This document shows positions 20,270-29,017 of a DNA stretch of 64,000 nucleotides, piece after piece (position 1 is the first letter of the stretch; every line of letters starts with the position of its first letter). The DNA is taken from the NCBI RefSeq assembly GCF_000590925.1, contig NZ_CP004372.1:1283001-1347000 (forward strand), read 5' to 3'. The notes below the pieces were generated by a model. That model made no database searches and was not told the origin of the DNA. It saw nothing but the letters and a program-made list of their open reading frames with translations. The translations under genes were made by a program, and so were the position numbers. This DNA is from Roseibacterium elongatum DSM 19469 (lineage in GTDB: Bacteria > Pseudomonadota > Alphaproteobacteria > Rhodobacterales > Rhodobacteraceae).

Positions 20270-20670
20270 GCGGTCTTGTTCTGAAACTCGGGCCAAAGGA
20301 ACGGGTCCTCGTCAACGGCGCGGTGATCGAGAATGGCGACCGCCGGGCCCGCTTGTCCATCGTCACGCCAAATGCGCATATCCTGCGCTTGCGCGATGCC
20401 ATCCACCCCGAGGAGGTCACGACGCCGGTGCGCCGCGTCTGCTACATTGCCCAGCTGGTGCTGTCGGGCGACGCCGACTTGGACGAGGCGAAGCCGCAGA
20501 TCCTGCGCGGCATGGAACAGCTGAGCCAGGTTTTTACCGATCCCGACAGCCGCGCCCAACTCGGCCGGGCCACCGAGTTCATGGTCGAAGGGCAGGTGTA
20601 TCAGGCCCTGAAGGCCCTGCGCACCCTGCTGCCGCGCGAAGAGCGTCTTCTGGCCGCGGCGGCTGGATAG
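20266..20670 (+). CDS. flbT: Flagellin post-transcriptional repressor FlbT
   Basis: FlbT binds the flagellin mRNA leader and lowers its translation or stability, coupling flagellin output to hook completion in Caulobacter. The 134-residue protein begins MSGLVLKLGPKERVLVNGAVIENGD, the diagnostic N-terminal region, and has the LRLRDAI and CYIAQLVLSGD stretches. The ATG overlaps the flaF stop by four bases. Confidence 0.93.
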   Translation: MSGLVLKLGPKERVLVNGAVIENGDRRARLSIVTPNAHILRLRDAIHPEEVTTPVRRVCYIAQLVLSGDADLDEAKPQILRGMEQLSQVFTDPDSRAQLGRATEFMVEGQVYQALKALRTLLPREERLLAAAAG

Positions 20671-20675
20671 GGCCG

Positions 20676-21467
20676 ATGACCCCGATCGTGCCCCTGTCCG
20701 GGTATGCAGGCTGGCGGTTCATCTCCGCCAGCCTCGACACCCAGGTCGAACGCTACGCCGCGTCCCCGGTGCAGGCGCGCGATCGCGCCTATTTCCGCGA
20801 GACGATCGGCACTGTCACCTCGGCCGAGGCGCTTGTGGCCGATTACCGACTGCGGCGCGTGGCGCTTTCGGCTTTCGGTCTGTCCGATGACATGCCGAAC
20901 CGGGCCTTTGTCGAGCGTGTCCTGTCCGAGGGCACGGTGGATGATGACGCGCTGGCCAACAAACTGGCCGACACCCGGTATCGAAAGTTTTCCGAAGCGT
21001 TCGGGTTCGGATCGCCCTTGCCGCCGCGAACGCAATCGCCCGGTTTTGCCGACCGGATTCTGTCGCGCTTCGACCGACAGGAATTCGAAACCGCGGTCGG
21101 CGCGCAGGATGAGGACATGCGCCTTGCGCTCAACGCATCGCGCGAGGTGCCCGAGCTGGCCCAGAGTGCGCTCGGCGACACGACGGCCTGGCTGACCGTT
21201 CTGGGCACACCGCCCTTGCGCAGCGTGTTTGAAACCGCGCTCGGGCTACCGGCGTCGATCGCGACCCTCGATCTCGATCGGCAGGTCGACAGTTTCCGCA
21301 CGGCGGCCGCACGTGTCTTTGGCAGCCCCGATTTCGCGCAATTCACCGACCCCGACAAGGTCGAGGACCTGATGCGCAATTTCACGCTGCGCGCCCAGAT
21401 CTCGGCGGGGCCGCCGCTCACGACGCCCGGCTACGCCGCCATTACCTTGCTGTCGAACATGACGTGA
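20676..21467 (+). CDS. DUF1217-family flagellar-locus protein
   Basis: The 263-residue, mostly helical protein starts six bases after flbT. It has the layout of DUF1217 proteins found in alphaproteobacterial flagellar clusters: SGYAGWRF at the start, then repeated helical segments containing DxxALANKLADTRYRKF and FADRILSRFDRQEFE. No catalytic motif or signal peptide was seen. Its position suggests a flagellin-related or export-related role, which is not established. Confidence 0.75.
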   Translation: MTPIVPLSGYAGWRFISASLDTQVERYAASPVQARDRAYFRETIGTVTSAEALVADYRLRRVALSAFGLSDDMPNRAFVERVLSEGTVDDDALANKLADTRYRKFSEAFGFGSPLPPRTQSPGFADRILSRFDRQEFETAVGAQDEDMRLALNASREVPELAQSALGDTTAWLTVLGTPPLRSVFETALGLPASIATLDLDRQVDSFRTAAARVFGSPDFAQFTDPDKVEDLMRNFTLRAQISAGPPLTTPGYAAITLLSNMT

Positions 21468-21475
21468 GCGGTCGA

Positions 21476-22849
21476 TCAGCCGCTGCCCGGCGCGGCCGCC
21501 GTTGCCCCCAGTGGCGCCGCGCCCGCCAAGAGCGATTCCAGCCGGGAAAAGCTCTCGGCAATCCCACCGGGCGCGCTTGCCCCGATGAAGCTGTCCAGAT
21601 CCTCCCAGACCGAAATCGCGGCATCCGTCAGCGGGTCGGAACCGGGTGTGTACAAACCGGCCCGCAGCATCAATTCCGCCTTGGCATAGGCGGCCAGCAG
21701 GTGCCTGGCGCGCGCGATCAGGGCGTTTTCCGCCGGCGCGGCGGCTGCCGGCAACGCGCGCGACACCGAGGTCAACAGATCGATGGCCGGGTAGCGGCCC
21801 CGTTCAGCGATCTCGCGGTCCAGCACCACATGCCCGTCCAGGACGCCGCGCATCACATCGGCCACCGGCCCCTCCATGTCGGACCCGGCCACCAGCACCG
21901 ACAGGACGGCGGTGATGTCGCCCTGTCCCGCGCAGCCGGGTCCGGCGCGTTCCGCCAGCGCCATGACCATCTGCGCCATCGAGGCCGGAAAGCCGCCGGG
22001 GCCAAAGGGTTCGCCGGCAGCGGCGGCCACCTCGCGCTGGGCTTCGGCAAAGCGGGTGATCGAATCGGCAAGCACCAGCACCTGCTGACCCTTGTCGCGG
22101 AAGTATTCGGCGACCGCCATCATCGTCCACGCCGCCCGCGCACGCAGCAGCGCCGGCCGGTCCGACGTGGCGGCGATCACGACGGCGCGTTTCAGCCCCT
22201 CCTCGCCCAGCACATCGGTCACGAAATCGCGCACTTCGCGTCCGCGCTCTCCGATCAGGCCGATGACCACGACATCCGCGCTCATGTTCTGCGCCAGCGT
22301 CCCGATCAGGCGCGATTTGCCGACGCCCGAGCCGGCGAACAACCCGATGCGCTGCCCGCGCACCAGCGGCAGGAAGGTGTCGAAAACGGCCAGGCCCGTC
22401 TCCAACCGCGCGCCCAACCCGCGACGGGCGGCAGGCGGCGGCGGCGCGGCCAGCAGCGGGCAGGCCCGCGCCCCATGTGCCAAGGGTCGCCCATCCATCG
22501 GCTGGCCGTTGGGGTCGACGACACGGCCCAGCCAACTGTCGTCAGGGGCGATGGTTTGCGGGCCCAGATGTCGGACCGGTTGGCCAAGGCGCAGCCCCTC
22601 GGGCGTGCCTTCGGGCATCACGCGCGCCGCCCCTTGCGTCAGGCCCAGGATCTCGCCCTCGATCCCGTCGTCCAGGCGCACCCGGTCGCCCAGGGCCGCG
22701 ACGCGATCGAGGCCCTCGACGCTCACATGCGTCCTGCCAAGGGCGGTCACGCGCCCGACACTGTGGCAGGGGCGGATCGTGCCCAGACGGGCCAGCAACG
22801 TCTCGAAGACATCCTGGCGGGGGGCATGTGGCGCGGCGGCGGCGGTCAT
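21476..22849 (-). CDS. fliI: Flagellum-specific export ATPase FliI
   Basis: FliI is the F1-beta-like ATPase that energises flagellar type III export together with FliH. The 457-residue protein has Walker A AGSGVGKS (172-179), the GERGREVRDFV segment at about 200-210, Walker B VLVLADSITRFAEAQRE, and the GRYPAIDLLTSVSR stretch typical of the family. It is convergent with the DUF1217 gene and divergent from flgB. The 102-bp gap to flgB holds TTAA motifs at non-consensus spacing. Confidence 0.95.
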   Translation of the reverse strand: MTAAAAPHAPRQDVFETLLARLGTIRPCHSVGRVTALGRTHVSVEGLDRVAALGDRVRLDDGIEGEILGLTQGAARVMPEGTPEGLRLGQPVRHLGPQTIAPDDSWLGRVVDPNGQPMDGRPLAHGARACPLLAAPPPPAARRGLGARLETGLAVFDTFLPLVRGQRIGLFAGSGVGKSRLIGTLAQNMSADVVVIGLIGERGREVRDFVTDVLGEEGLKRAVVIAATSDRPALLRARAAWTMMAVAEYFRDKGQQVLVLADSITRFAEAQREVAAAAGEPFGPGGFPASMAQMVMALAERAGPGCAGQGDITAVLSVLVAGSDMEGPVADVMRGVLDGHVVLDREIAERGRYPAIDLLTSVSRALPAAAAPAENALIARARHLLAAYAKAELMLRAGLYTPGSDPLTDAAISVWEDLDSFIGASAPGGIAESFSRLESLLAGAAPLGATAAAPGSG

Positions 22850-22951
22850 CGGCAGGTCCTTTCGGCGGTCGGCGGGGCGTTTGGCCCGCTGAAACCGTTT
22901 TTAAAGGAATCACCGTTAAGCATCCGTATAGCCGATGAGGGAGAAGCCCCA

Positions 22952-23302
22952 ATGTTCGACAGGCTCGAGATTTTTCAGCTCGCCACCGCCCGCGCCCGCC
23001 ACGCCGCAGCGCGCCAGGCCGTGGTGGCCCAGAATATCGCCAACGCGGATACGCCCGGCTATCGCGCGCGTGAAGTCAGCGATTTCGCCGAGATGTGGCG
23101 CCGCATGGATGCGGGCAATGCAGCCGGGCCGCTGCCCATCCGCACCATGGATGCCAACACGCCCGCATCGCCGAACGGTAACACCGTCTCGCTCGAGCTG
23201 GAGATGCTGCGCGGCATCGACGCGCAGCGCGACCATGACCGGGCCGTTCGTGTCTATGACAGTGCCTTGAACATCCTGCGCTCCAGCCTCGGGCGCAGGT
23301 AG
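22952..23302 (+). CDS. flgB: Flagellar proximal rod protein FlgB
   Basis: FlgB is one of the proximal rod subunits. The 116-residue protein has the rod/hook family signature ARQAVVAQNIANADTPGYRAREV near the N terminus and a C-terminal helix DRAVRVYDSALNILRSSLGRR. It is the first gene of a nine-gene plus-strand unit ending with the second fliL. Confidence 0.93.
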   Translation: MFDRLEIFQLATARARHAAARQAVVAQNIANADTPGYRAREVSDFAEMWRRMDAGNAAGPLPIRTMDANTPASPNGNTVSLELEMLRGIDAQRDHDRAVRVYDSALNILRSSLGRR

Positions 23303-23320
23303 ATCTTGTAGAGGATTGTG

Positions 23321-23713
23321 ATGACGGATTTCAGCTCGGCCCTTTCTGTCGCGGCAAGCGGGATGCGCGCACAGGCGCAGCGCCTGCAGCACGTCTCGGA
23401 AAACATCGCGAATGCCGACACCCCGGGCTACCGGCGCAAACTGGTCAGCTTCGAGGCCGACCGCAGCCCGGACGCACCCCATGGCACGGTGCGGCCCGGC
23501 CCGGTGCGCCTGTCGCAGGCCAGTTTGCCCCTGATCCACGATCCGGCGCATCCGCTGGCCGATGACAGCGGGCATTACGCGGGCTCGAATGTCGATCTGG
23601 TGGTGGAACTGGCCGACGCGCGCGAGGCGCAGCGCAGCTACGAGGCCAATCTGCGGGTCTTCGACCAGGTGCGCCAGATGTCATCGTCCCTGAACGACTT
23701 GTTGCGCCGTTAG
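23321..23713 (+). CDS. flgC: Flagellar proximal rod protein FlgC
   Basis: The 130-residue protein shows the rod signature VSENIANADTPGYRRK and the C-terminal EAQRSYEANLRVFDQ helix typical of FlgC. A GTG three bases upstream could also serve as start; I chose the ATG at 23321 because GAGG lies six bases before it. It follows flgB by 18 bases. Confidence 0.93.
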   Translation: MTDFSSALSVAASGMRAQAQRLQHVSENIANADTPGYRRKLVSFEADRSPDAPHGTVRPGPVRLSQASLPLIHDPAHPLADDSGHYAGSNVDLVVELADAREAQRSYEANLRVFDQVRQMSSSLNDLLRR

Positions 23714-23737
23714 GCGCGGTGAAAAGGAGGATCCAGA

Positions 23738-24028
23738 ATGGATATCCGCAACACACTCGCCGCCCAGGCCTATGGCCAGGCCCGCCCGGCGCTGCGCCCC
23801 GAGGCGGCGGACCCCGCGGCCGGACCGGCCTTTGCCCGGGCGGTCGAGGATTTCGCCCAGACCGTCCAGAACGGCGAGGCGCAGGCCCGCGCCGCGATGA
23901 CGACCGGCGCAGATCCCCATGCCCTCGTCACGGCACTGGCGCAGACGGAACTGGCGGTCGAGACCGCCGTGACGATCCGCGACCGCGTGGTCGAGGCATA
24001 TCAGGAAATCCTGCGGATGCCGGTGTGA
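23738..24028 (+). CDS. fliE: Flagellar hook-basal body protein FliE
   Basis: FliE joins the MS ring to the rod. The 96-residue protein ends with the family pattern LAVETAVTIRDRVVEAYQEILRMPV, and its length is typical. An AAGGAGG ribosome-binding site precedes the ATG. It sits between flgC and fliQ. Confidence 0.9.
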   Translation: MDIRNTLAAQAYGQARPALRPEAADPAAGPAFARAVEDFAQTVQNGEAQARAAMTTGADPHALVTALAQTELAVETAVTIRDRVVEAYQEILRMPV

Positions 24029-24041
24029 GCGGGGCGGCGTG

Positions 24042-24308
24042 ATGGATGAAATGCTGTTCTTCGACACGCTGCGCCAGGGCCTGTGGGTCGCGGTCATCAC
24101 CTCGACCCCGATCCTGGCGGCCGCGCTGATCTCGGGGGTTGTGGTGGGGTTGTTCCAGGCGCTGACCTCGATTCAGGAAATGACGCTGACCTTCGTGCCG
24201 AAACTCTTGGCGATCGTCGCGGTCTTCTGGGTGTCGATGGGGTTCATGAGCCAGACGCTCACCTCGTATTTCACCGACACGCTGATCCCCATGATCGCGG
24301 GCATGTGA
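24042..24308 (+). CDS. fliQ: Flagellar export-gate protein FliQ
   Basis: FliQ is one of the inner-membrane export-gate subunits. The 88-residue protein has two transmembrane helices, with the conserved LISGVVVGLFQALTSIQEMTL loop between them and FVPKLLAIVAVF in the second. A GTG three bases upstream is an alternative start. fliP, fliR, flhA and flhB are in other units of the window, so the gate set is complete apart from fliO. Confidence 0.93.
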   Translation: MDEMLFFDTLRQGLWVAVITSTPILAAALISGVVVGLFQALTSIQEMTLTFVPKLLAIVAVFWVSMGFMSQTLTSYFTDTLIPMIAGM

Positions 24309-24320
24309 CGGGGGACGCTC

Positions 24321-25043
24321 ATGGAAAACGCCGGATATGTCACCCTGACGCGCCAATCGGGCCTGATGCGCGAAATGCAGGTGGTCGCCCACAACATCGC
24401 CAATCTCTCGACCACGGGGTTTCGGGCCGAGGGGGTGATCTTTGCCGAACATGTCCGCGCCACGGGCCGGGGCGAAGACAGCCTGTCCATGGCCACGGCG
24501 GCCGGGCATTCCGTATCGCCCGCGCAAGGGACCCTTCGCGCGACCGGCGGCACCTTCGATTTCGCGATCGAGGGCGACGGGTTTTTCCTGGTGCAAACCC
24601 CGCAGGGCGAGGCGCTGACACGCGCGGGCAGCTTCATCCGCTCCGACCAGGGCGAGCTTGTCACGCCCGATGGCCACCGCCTGCTCGACGCCGGCGGCGC
24701 GCCCGTCTTCGTGCCCGCAACCGCCGCCTCGGTGATGTTGGCCGATGACGGGACCTTGTCGGCCGACGGCCAGCCCCTGACGCAGATCGGTCTCTGGCAG
24801 CCGGTCGATCCCACCGAGCTCAGCCGGCGCGCCGGGGTCCTGTTCGAGGCGCCCTCGGGCGTCGCGCCCGCCCCGCCCGCGCGCCTTCTGCAAGGCGTGC
24901 TCGAGCAATCCAATGTCGATCCCGTGGGTCAGATCGCCCGCATGATCGAGGTCCAGCGCGCCTATGAGCTGGGCCAGAGCTTCCTCGATGCCGAGGACAA
25001 CCGCCTGCGTGAATTCCTCAGAACCGCAGGCAGCCGCGGCTGA
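24321..25043 (+). CDS. flgF: Flagellar proximal rod protein FlgF
   Basis: The 240-residue rod protein carries the N-terminal signature VVAHNIANLSTTGFRAE and the central FDFAIEGDGFFLVQTPQGEALTRAG-type block shared by FlgF, FlgG and FlgE. The C-terminal SNVDPVGQIARMIEVQRAYE helix is also conserved. Length and neighbour flgG support FlgF over FlgG. Confidence 0.92.
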   Translation: MENAGYVTLTRQSGLMREMQVVAHNIANLSTTGFRAEGVIFAEHVRATGRGEDSLSMATAAGHSVSPAQGTLRATGGTFDFAIEGDGFFLVQTPQGEALTRAGSFIRSDQGELVTPDGHRLLDAGGAPVFVPATAASVMLADDGTLSADGQPLTQIGLWQPVDPTELSRRAGVLFEAPSGVAPAPPARLLQGVLEQSNVDPVGQIARMIEVQRAYELGQSFLDAEDNRLREFLRTAGSRG

Positions 25044-25064
25044 CGCCAGAAAGGAGTCATATCG

Positions 25065-25850
25065 ATGCGCGCCCTTGATATCGCCGCCACCGGCATGAGC
25101 GCTCAGCAAATGCGGGTGGAGGTCATCTCCAACAACCTCGCCAACATGTCCACCACCGGCTACAGCCCGCGCCGCGCCGATTTCGCCGACCTGCATTACC
25201 AGCAGATGACGCGGGCCGGCGCGATCAATGCCGCCGACGGCACCGTGGTGCCCGCCGGGGTGCAACTGGGCCTCGGGGTGCGGCCGGCCGCCGTGACCGT
25301 GACCTTCGAACAAGGCAGCCTTGCCCAGACGGGCGGCGATCTGGACATCGCCATCGAAGGGCGCGGGTATCTTGAGGTGACGTTGCCGTCGGGGGCCTCG
25401 GGGTATACGCGGGATGGCGCGCTCAGGCGCACCGGCGACGGCCTGATCGTGACGGCCGATGGCTACGAGGTGACCCCCGGCATCACCATTCCCGATGACG
25501 CCCGTCAGATCGCCATCAACGCCGATGGCGAGGTCTATGCCTATTTCGCGGGCCAGGTCGAGCCCGAGCTTCTGGGCCAGTTCACCCTCGTCGGATTCTC
25601 GAACGATCAGGGGCTCGAGGCGATCGGTTCGAACCTGTTTCTGGAAACCGCGGCCTCGGGCCCGCCGCTGCAGGCACAACCGGGCGAGGACGGCCTGGGC
25701 ACGCTGCGACAGGGCTATGTCGAAAACTCGTCGGTCGATGCCGTGCGCGAGATCACCGAACTGATCGAGGCACAGCGCGGATACGAGTTGAACGCCAAGG
25801 TCATCACCGCCGCCGACCAGATGCTCGGCGCCACCACGCAGGTGCGGTGA
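25065..25850 (+). CDS. flgG: Flagellar distal rod protein FlgG
   Basis: FlgG forms the distal rod. The 261-residue protein, the normal length, starts MRALDIAATGMSAQQMRVEVI and has SNNLANMSTTGY, DLDIAIEGRGYLEV and the C-terminal NSSVDAVREITELIEAQRGYE. It lies 21 bases after flgF and its stop overlaps the flgA start. Confidence 0.95.
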   Translation: MRALDIAATGMSAQQMRVEVISNNLANMSTTGYSPRRADFADLHYQQMTRAGAINAADGTVVPAGVQLGLGVRPAAVTVTFEQGSLAQTGGDLDIAIEGRGYLEVTLPSGASGYTRDGALRRTGDGLIVTADGYEVTPGITIPDDARQIAINADGEVYAYFAGQVEPELLGQFTLVGFSNDQGLEAIGSNLFLETAASGPPLQAQPGEDGLGTLRQGYVENSSVDAVREITELIEAQRGYELNAKVITAADQMLGATTQVR

Positions 25851-26269
25851 TGCGCTGGCTGGTTTTCCTGCTGCTCGCGATGCAGCCCGCCGCCGCCGAG
25901 ACCGTGATCGCCGCGGGCACGATCCGCGGTCAGCAGTTGATCGGCCCGATGGATGTGGCCCTGGCCGAGGGGACGACGCCCGGCGCGCTTTCCGAATTGT
26001 CGCAGGCCATCGGCATGGAGGCGCGGGTCAATCTTTATCCGGGCCGCCCGATCCGCGCCGGGGACCTGCGGCCACCGGCCATCGTCGAACGCAACGCGAT
26101 CATCACGCTGCGCTACGACGCGGGCGGCCTGTTGATCGTGACCGAGGGCCGCGCCCTGGATCGCGCCGCCCGGGGTGAAGCGCTGCGCGTGCTGAACCTG
26201 TCTTCCCGAAACACCGTGACCGCCGTGGCCGCCGCGCCCGGCCTTGCCATTGTCGGACCTTTGCCATGA
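25850..26269 (+). CDS. flgA: P-ring assembly chaperone FlgA
   Basis: FlgA is a periplasmic chaperone for FlgI. The 139-residue protein has an N-terminal signal peptide (about MRWLVFLLLAMQPAAAE) and the SAF-like C-terminal part with GRPIRAGDLRPPAIVERN. It is the short form lacking an extra N-terminal domain. ATG at 25850 shares its A with the flgG stop, and flgH starts within its last bases. Confidence 0.88.
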   Translation: MRWLVFLLLAMQPAAAETVIAAGTIRGQQLIGPMDVALAEGTTPGALSELSQAIGMEARVNLYPGRPIRAGDLRPPAIVERNAIITLRYDAGGLLIVTEGRALDRAARGEALRVLNLSSRNTVTAVAAAPGLAIVGPLP

Positions 26270-27003
26270 CCCGTTTCCCCTCCCGTGCCCTCCTCGTTTC
26301 GCTCTTGTGCCTGGCCGCCGCCTGCGGCCGCATCGCCGAGGTCGGGCAGGTGCCCGATCTCAGCACGCCCATATCCGGCAACGAGGTGTTCGCCATGAGC
26401 GTGACCCCCATGCCCGAGGCGGTCGAGCACCCGGCCCGGCATCGGGGCGCGTCGCTCTGGGCGTCGGGGCGACAATCCCTGCTCGGCGACCGCCGCGCAG
26501 GTCAGCGCGGCGATATTCTGACGGTCGTGATCGAAATCGATGACAGCGCCGAGATATCGAACAGTTCCGAACGCGGGCGATCGGGATCCGAACAGATGGG
26601 CGTCACCGGATTGTTCGGCTTGCCGGAGCTGGCCGACGTGGAATTGCCCGATGGCGCTTCGATGTCGGGGGCGGTCGATACCGGCTCGAGCAGTCGATAT
26701 GCCGGTGACGGCGCGGTGCGCCGCAACGAGGAACTGACCCTGCGCATTGCCGCCACGATTACCGATGTGCTGCAGAACGGCGTTCTGCGCCTTGAGGGCA
26801 GCCAGGAGGTGCGCGTCAACCACGAGCTGCGGGAGCTTCTGGTCTCTGGCTACGTGCGGCCCGAGGACATCTCGCGCCAGAACGAGGTTGCCTATGACCG
26901 GATCGCGGCGGCGCGCATTTCCTATGGCGGCCGCGGTCAGATCAGCGATGTGCAGCAGCCGCGCTACGGCCAGCAGATCACCGATATCCTGCTGCCGTTC
27001 TGA
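26266..27003 (+). CDS. flgH: Flagellar L-ring lipoprotein FlgH
   Basis: FlgH builds the outer-membrane L ring. The 245-residue protein has a signal peptide ending in the lipobox LAAAC with Cys20 as the lipidation site. Family motifs follow: RAGQRGDILTVVIEIDD, NGVLRLEGSQEVRVNHELRE (in part) and GYVRPEDIS, with the terminal QITDILLPF. Presence of an L-ring gene confirms a diderm cell. Confidence 0.95.
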   Translation: MTRFPSRALLVSLLCLAAACGRIAEVGQVPDLSTPISGNEVFAMSVTPMPEAVEHPARHRGASLWASGRQSLLGDRRAGQRGDILTVVIEIDDSAEISNSSERGRSGSEQMGVTGLFGLPELADVELPDGASMSGAVDTGSSSRYAGDGAVRRNEELTLRIAATITDVLQNGVLRLEGSQEVRVNHELRELLVSGYVRPEDISRQNEVAYDRIAAARISYGGRGQISDVQQPRYGQQITDILLPF

Positions 27004-27011
27004 GGGGCCCC

Positions 27012-27539
27012 ATGCTGCGTATCCTGATCCCGATTCTGCTCTTGCTCGTTGGCCTGGCCGGGGGCATCGGCGCGGGCATGATCCTTGGTGGCGCCCCGCC
27101 CGAGGCAGCCGCCGATGGCGCGCCCGATCCCGTCGCGCCGCCCGCGCCCCCCACGGATGCCGCCGCCGGCCCGGCGCAGGGCACAAGCACGATCCGGGTC
27201 ACGCCCGCCGGCGCCGATACGGAATATGTGCGGCTGAACAACCAGTTCATCGTTCCGATCATCCGGCACGGCATGGTGCGCTCGCTCGTTGTCATGGCCC
27301 TGACGCTCGAGGTGTTCACCGGCGACAATGAACTGGTGTTCGAACACGAGCCGCGCCTGCGGGATTCGTTCCTGCGGGTGATGTTCGCGCATGCAAACGC
27401 CGGCGGGTTCGACGGCAGTTTCACCGAGGCCGCGGCGATGGAGCCGTTGCGCATCGGCCTGCGCGAGGCGGCGATGCAGGTGCTGGGCGACTCGGTCCAT
27501 GATGTGCTGATCGTGGATATCACGCGGCAGGACGCCTGA
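27012..27539 (+). CDS. Second FliL-family membrane protein
   Basis: The 175-residue protein has one N-terminal transmembrane helix (about 4-26), a Pro/Ala-rich linker, and a periplasmic domain with YVRLNNQFIVPI, LEVFTGDNELVFEHEPRLRD and a C-terminal DVLIVDITRQD, resembling FliL-like stator-associated proteins. A more canonical fliL lies at 36858-37391, so this is a paralogue. It ends the flgB-led unit and converges with the gene at 27545, with only five bases between the stops. Confidence 0.7.
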   Translation: MLRILIPILLLLVGLAGGIGAGMILGGAPPEAAADGAPDPVAPPAPPTDAAAGPAQGTSTIRVTPAGADTEYVRLNNQFIVPIIRHGMVRSLVVMALTLEVFTGDNELVFEHEPRLRDSFLRVMFAHANAGGFDGSFTEAAAMEPLRIGLREAAMQVLGDSVHDVLIVDITRQDA

Positions 27540-27544
27540 GCGCG

Positions 27545-27928
27545 CTACCCGTAATTTCGTCGCCGCGCCGCGTGGCGTTTGTGCCGGGCCACGTCCTTCC
27601 GCTGCAACTCGGCCAGGGCATGTTTGCGCCCGACGGCGCGGGCCGCGGCCTTTTGGGCCGTGGCCAGCCGGGCCTCGGCACGGGCCAGCGCCATCATTTC
27701 CCGGGCTTGCGCCTGCCGCAAACGTTCCGCCTGTGCCAGCATGGTCGCGGCCAGCACCGGGTCGGTGGCGGATTGCATCAATTGCCGCCGGTGCGCGGCC
27801 ATCGCCTCGATCCTGCCCTTGATGATGTCGCGCGCGGTCCGCGCCGCGGTCACCGGGGCCTGGGCGCAATCCGCCAAGAGGCGCGAAACGGCGCAGAGCT
27901 GTTCGAGGCGCGGATCGGGCCGTTTCAC
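27545..27928 (-). CDS. Small coiled-coil flagellar-locus protein (FliJ-like candidate)
   Basis: The 127-residue protein is Ala/Arg/Gln-rich and predicted fully helical (MLAQAERLRQAQAREMMAL, ARAEARLATAQKAAARAVGR), with a very basic tail ending RHAARRRNYG. The GTG start at 27926-27928 overlaps the expected flhB stop (GTGA). FliJ is a basic coiled-coil export protein of similar size, and no other fliJ is in the window, but similarity cannot be shown by eye. In the sequence as given the flhB frameshift fuses this frame to flhB. Confidence 0.5.
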   Translation of the reverse strand: MKRPDPRLEQLCAVSRLLADCAQAPVTAARTARDIIKGRIEAMAAHRRQLMQSATDPVLAATMLAQAERLRQAQAREMMALARAEARLATAQKAAARAVGRKHALAELQRKDVARHKRHAARRRNYG

Positions 27929-29017
27929 GGACGCGCCCTCCGCCGCGCCTTCTGACGCATCAGATCCGCAAAGCGGATCGCCGCCGCCACCGCCCGGTAA
28001 TGGTCCGGTTCGATCGCCGCCCCGATCTCGATCCCGGCATAAAGGGCGCGGGCCGTCGGGGGAGTCCGAAAAGATGGGCACACCGGCCTCGGCCGCGCGT
28101 TCCCGGATCCGGGCCGCGATGCTGTCCACGCCCTTGGCGAGACAGATCGGAACGCCGCCCCTGGCACGATCCCATTGCAGCGCGACGGCGTAATGGGTCG
28201 GGTTCACGATCACGACATCGGCCTTTGGCACATCGCCCAGCATGCGGTTCATGGCGATGGCCTGGCCCCTCTGGCGACGCTCCTGCTTCATGTGCGGGTC
28301 GCCCTCGGCGGTTTTCGCCTCGTCCATCAGTTCCTGTCGCGACATGCGGTTCTTCGTCTGATGCTGCTGCCATTCCCAAAGCCAGTCGATCCCGCCGATC
28401 ACGGCGGACATCCCGGTCACCGCGATCAGGAAATCCAGCACGAGGCGACCCAGCAACAGCATGACCTGTCCCGGGGCGGCATAGATCGAGGTCATGATCG
28501 GTTCGGCCCGGGCCCAGAGATACAGCGCCAGCAGGAGCGAGACGACCGACAGCTTGACCGCCGATTTGGCAAACTGGAACAGGCCCTGCGCGCCGTATTT
28601 TTGCTGCGCGTTCGAGATCGGCGAGATCCGCGACAGTTTCGGCTCGAGCTTGGCCGGGCTGAACAGAAGGCCCCGTTGCCCGAAGAGGGTGACCAGCAAC
28701 ACCCCGGCGGGCACGGTGATCAGCGCGCCAAGCGCAAGGATTACCGGGCCGATGACCGCGGCCGCCGTCGTGGTGCCGCCGGGTGCCAGGATCACCGCGG
28801 CCATACGGTCGGCCTGGCCCAGGCTTGCGCGCATCAGATCGCCCAGTGTCTGAACAAGCCACGGGGCAAGCATGGCCCCCGCCAGAAGGAACCCGCCATA
28901 GGTCACCGCGGTGTTCAGGTCGGCCGATCGCGGGATCTCGCCCTTTTTGCGGGCGTCCTCGAGTTTGCGCGGCGTCGGCTCGTGTGGCTTGTCCGCCGGT
29001 TTTTCCGCCTCGCTCAT
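27925..29017 (-). pseudogene. flhB: Flagellar export switch protein FlhB, frameshifted near the C terminus
   Basis: FlhB is the export-gate protein whose autocleaved cytoplasmic domain switches substrate class with FliK. From ATG 29015-29017 the frame gives PTPRKLEDARKKGEIPRS, four membrane helices and the autocleavage motif NPTH at residues 272-275. At about residue 318 (28063) one extra base shifts the frame. Removing one base after GAC would restore D-P-P-T-A-R-A-L-Y and the ending HYRAVAAAIRFADLMRQ with a stop at 27925-27927. As written, translation continues past the stop into the downstream gene and gives a fusion of about 490 residues. Confidence 0.88.

Noticed and set aside
22905-22925. 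CtrA box in the fliI/flgB gap
   Set aside because: Two TTAA motifs are present but separated by 11 bases rather than 7, so they do not match the consensus.
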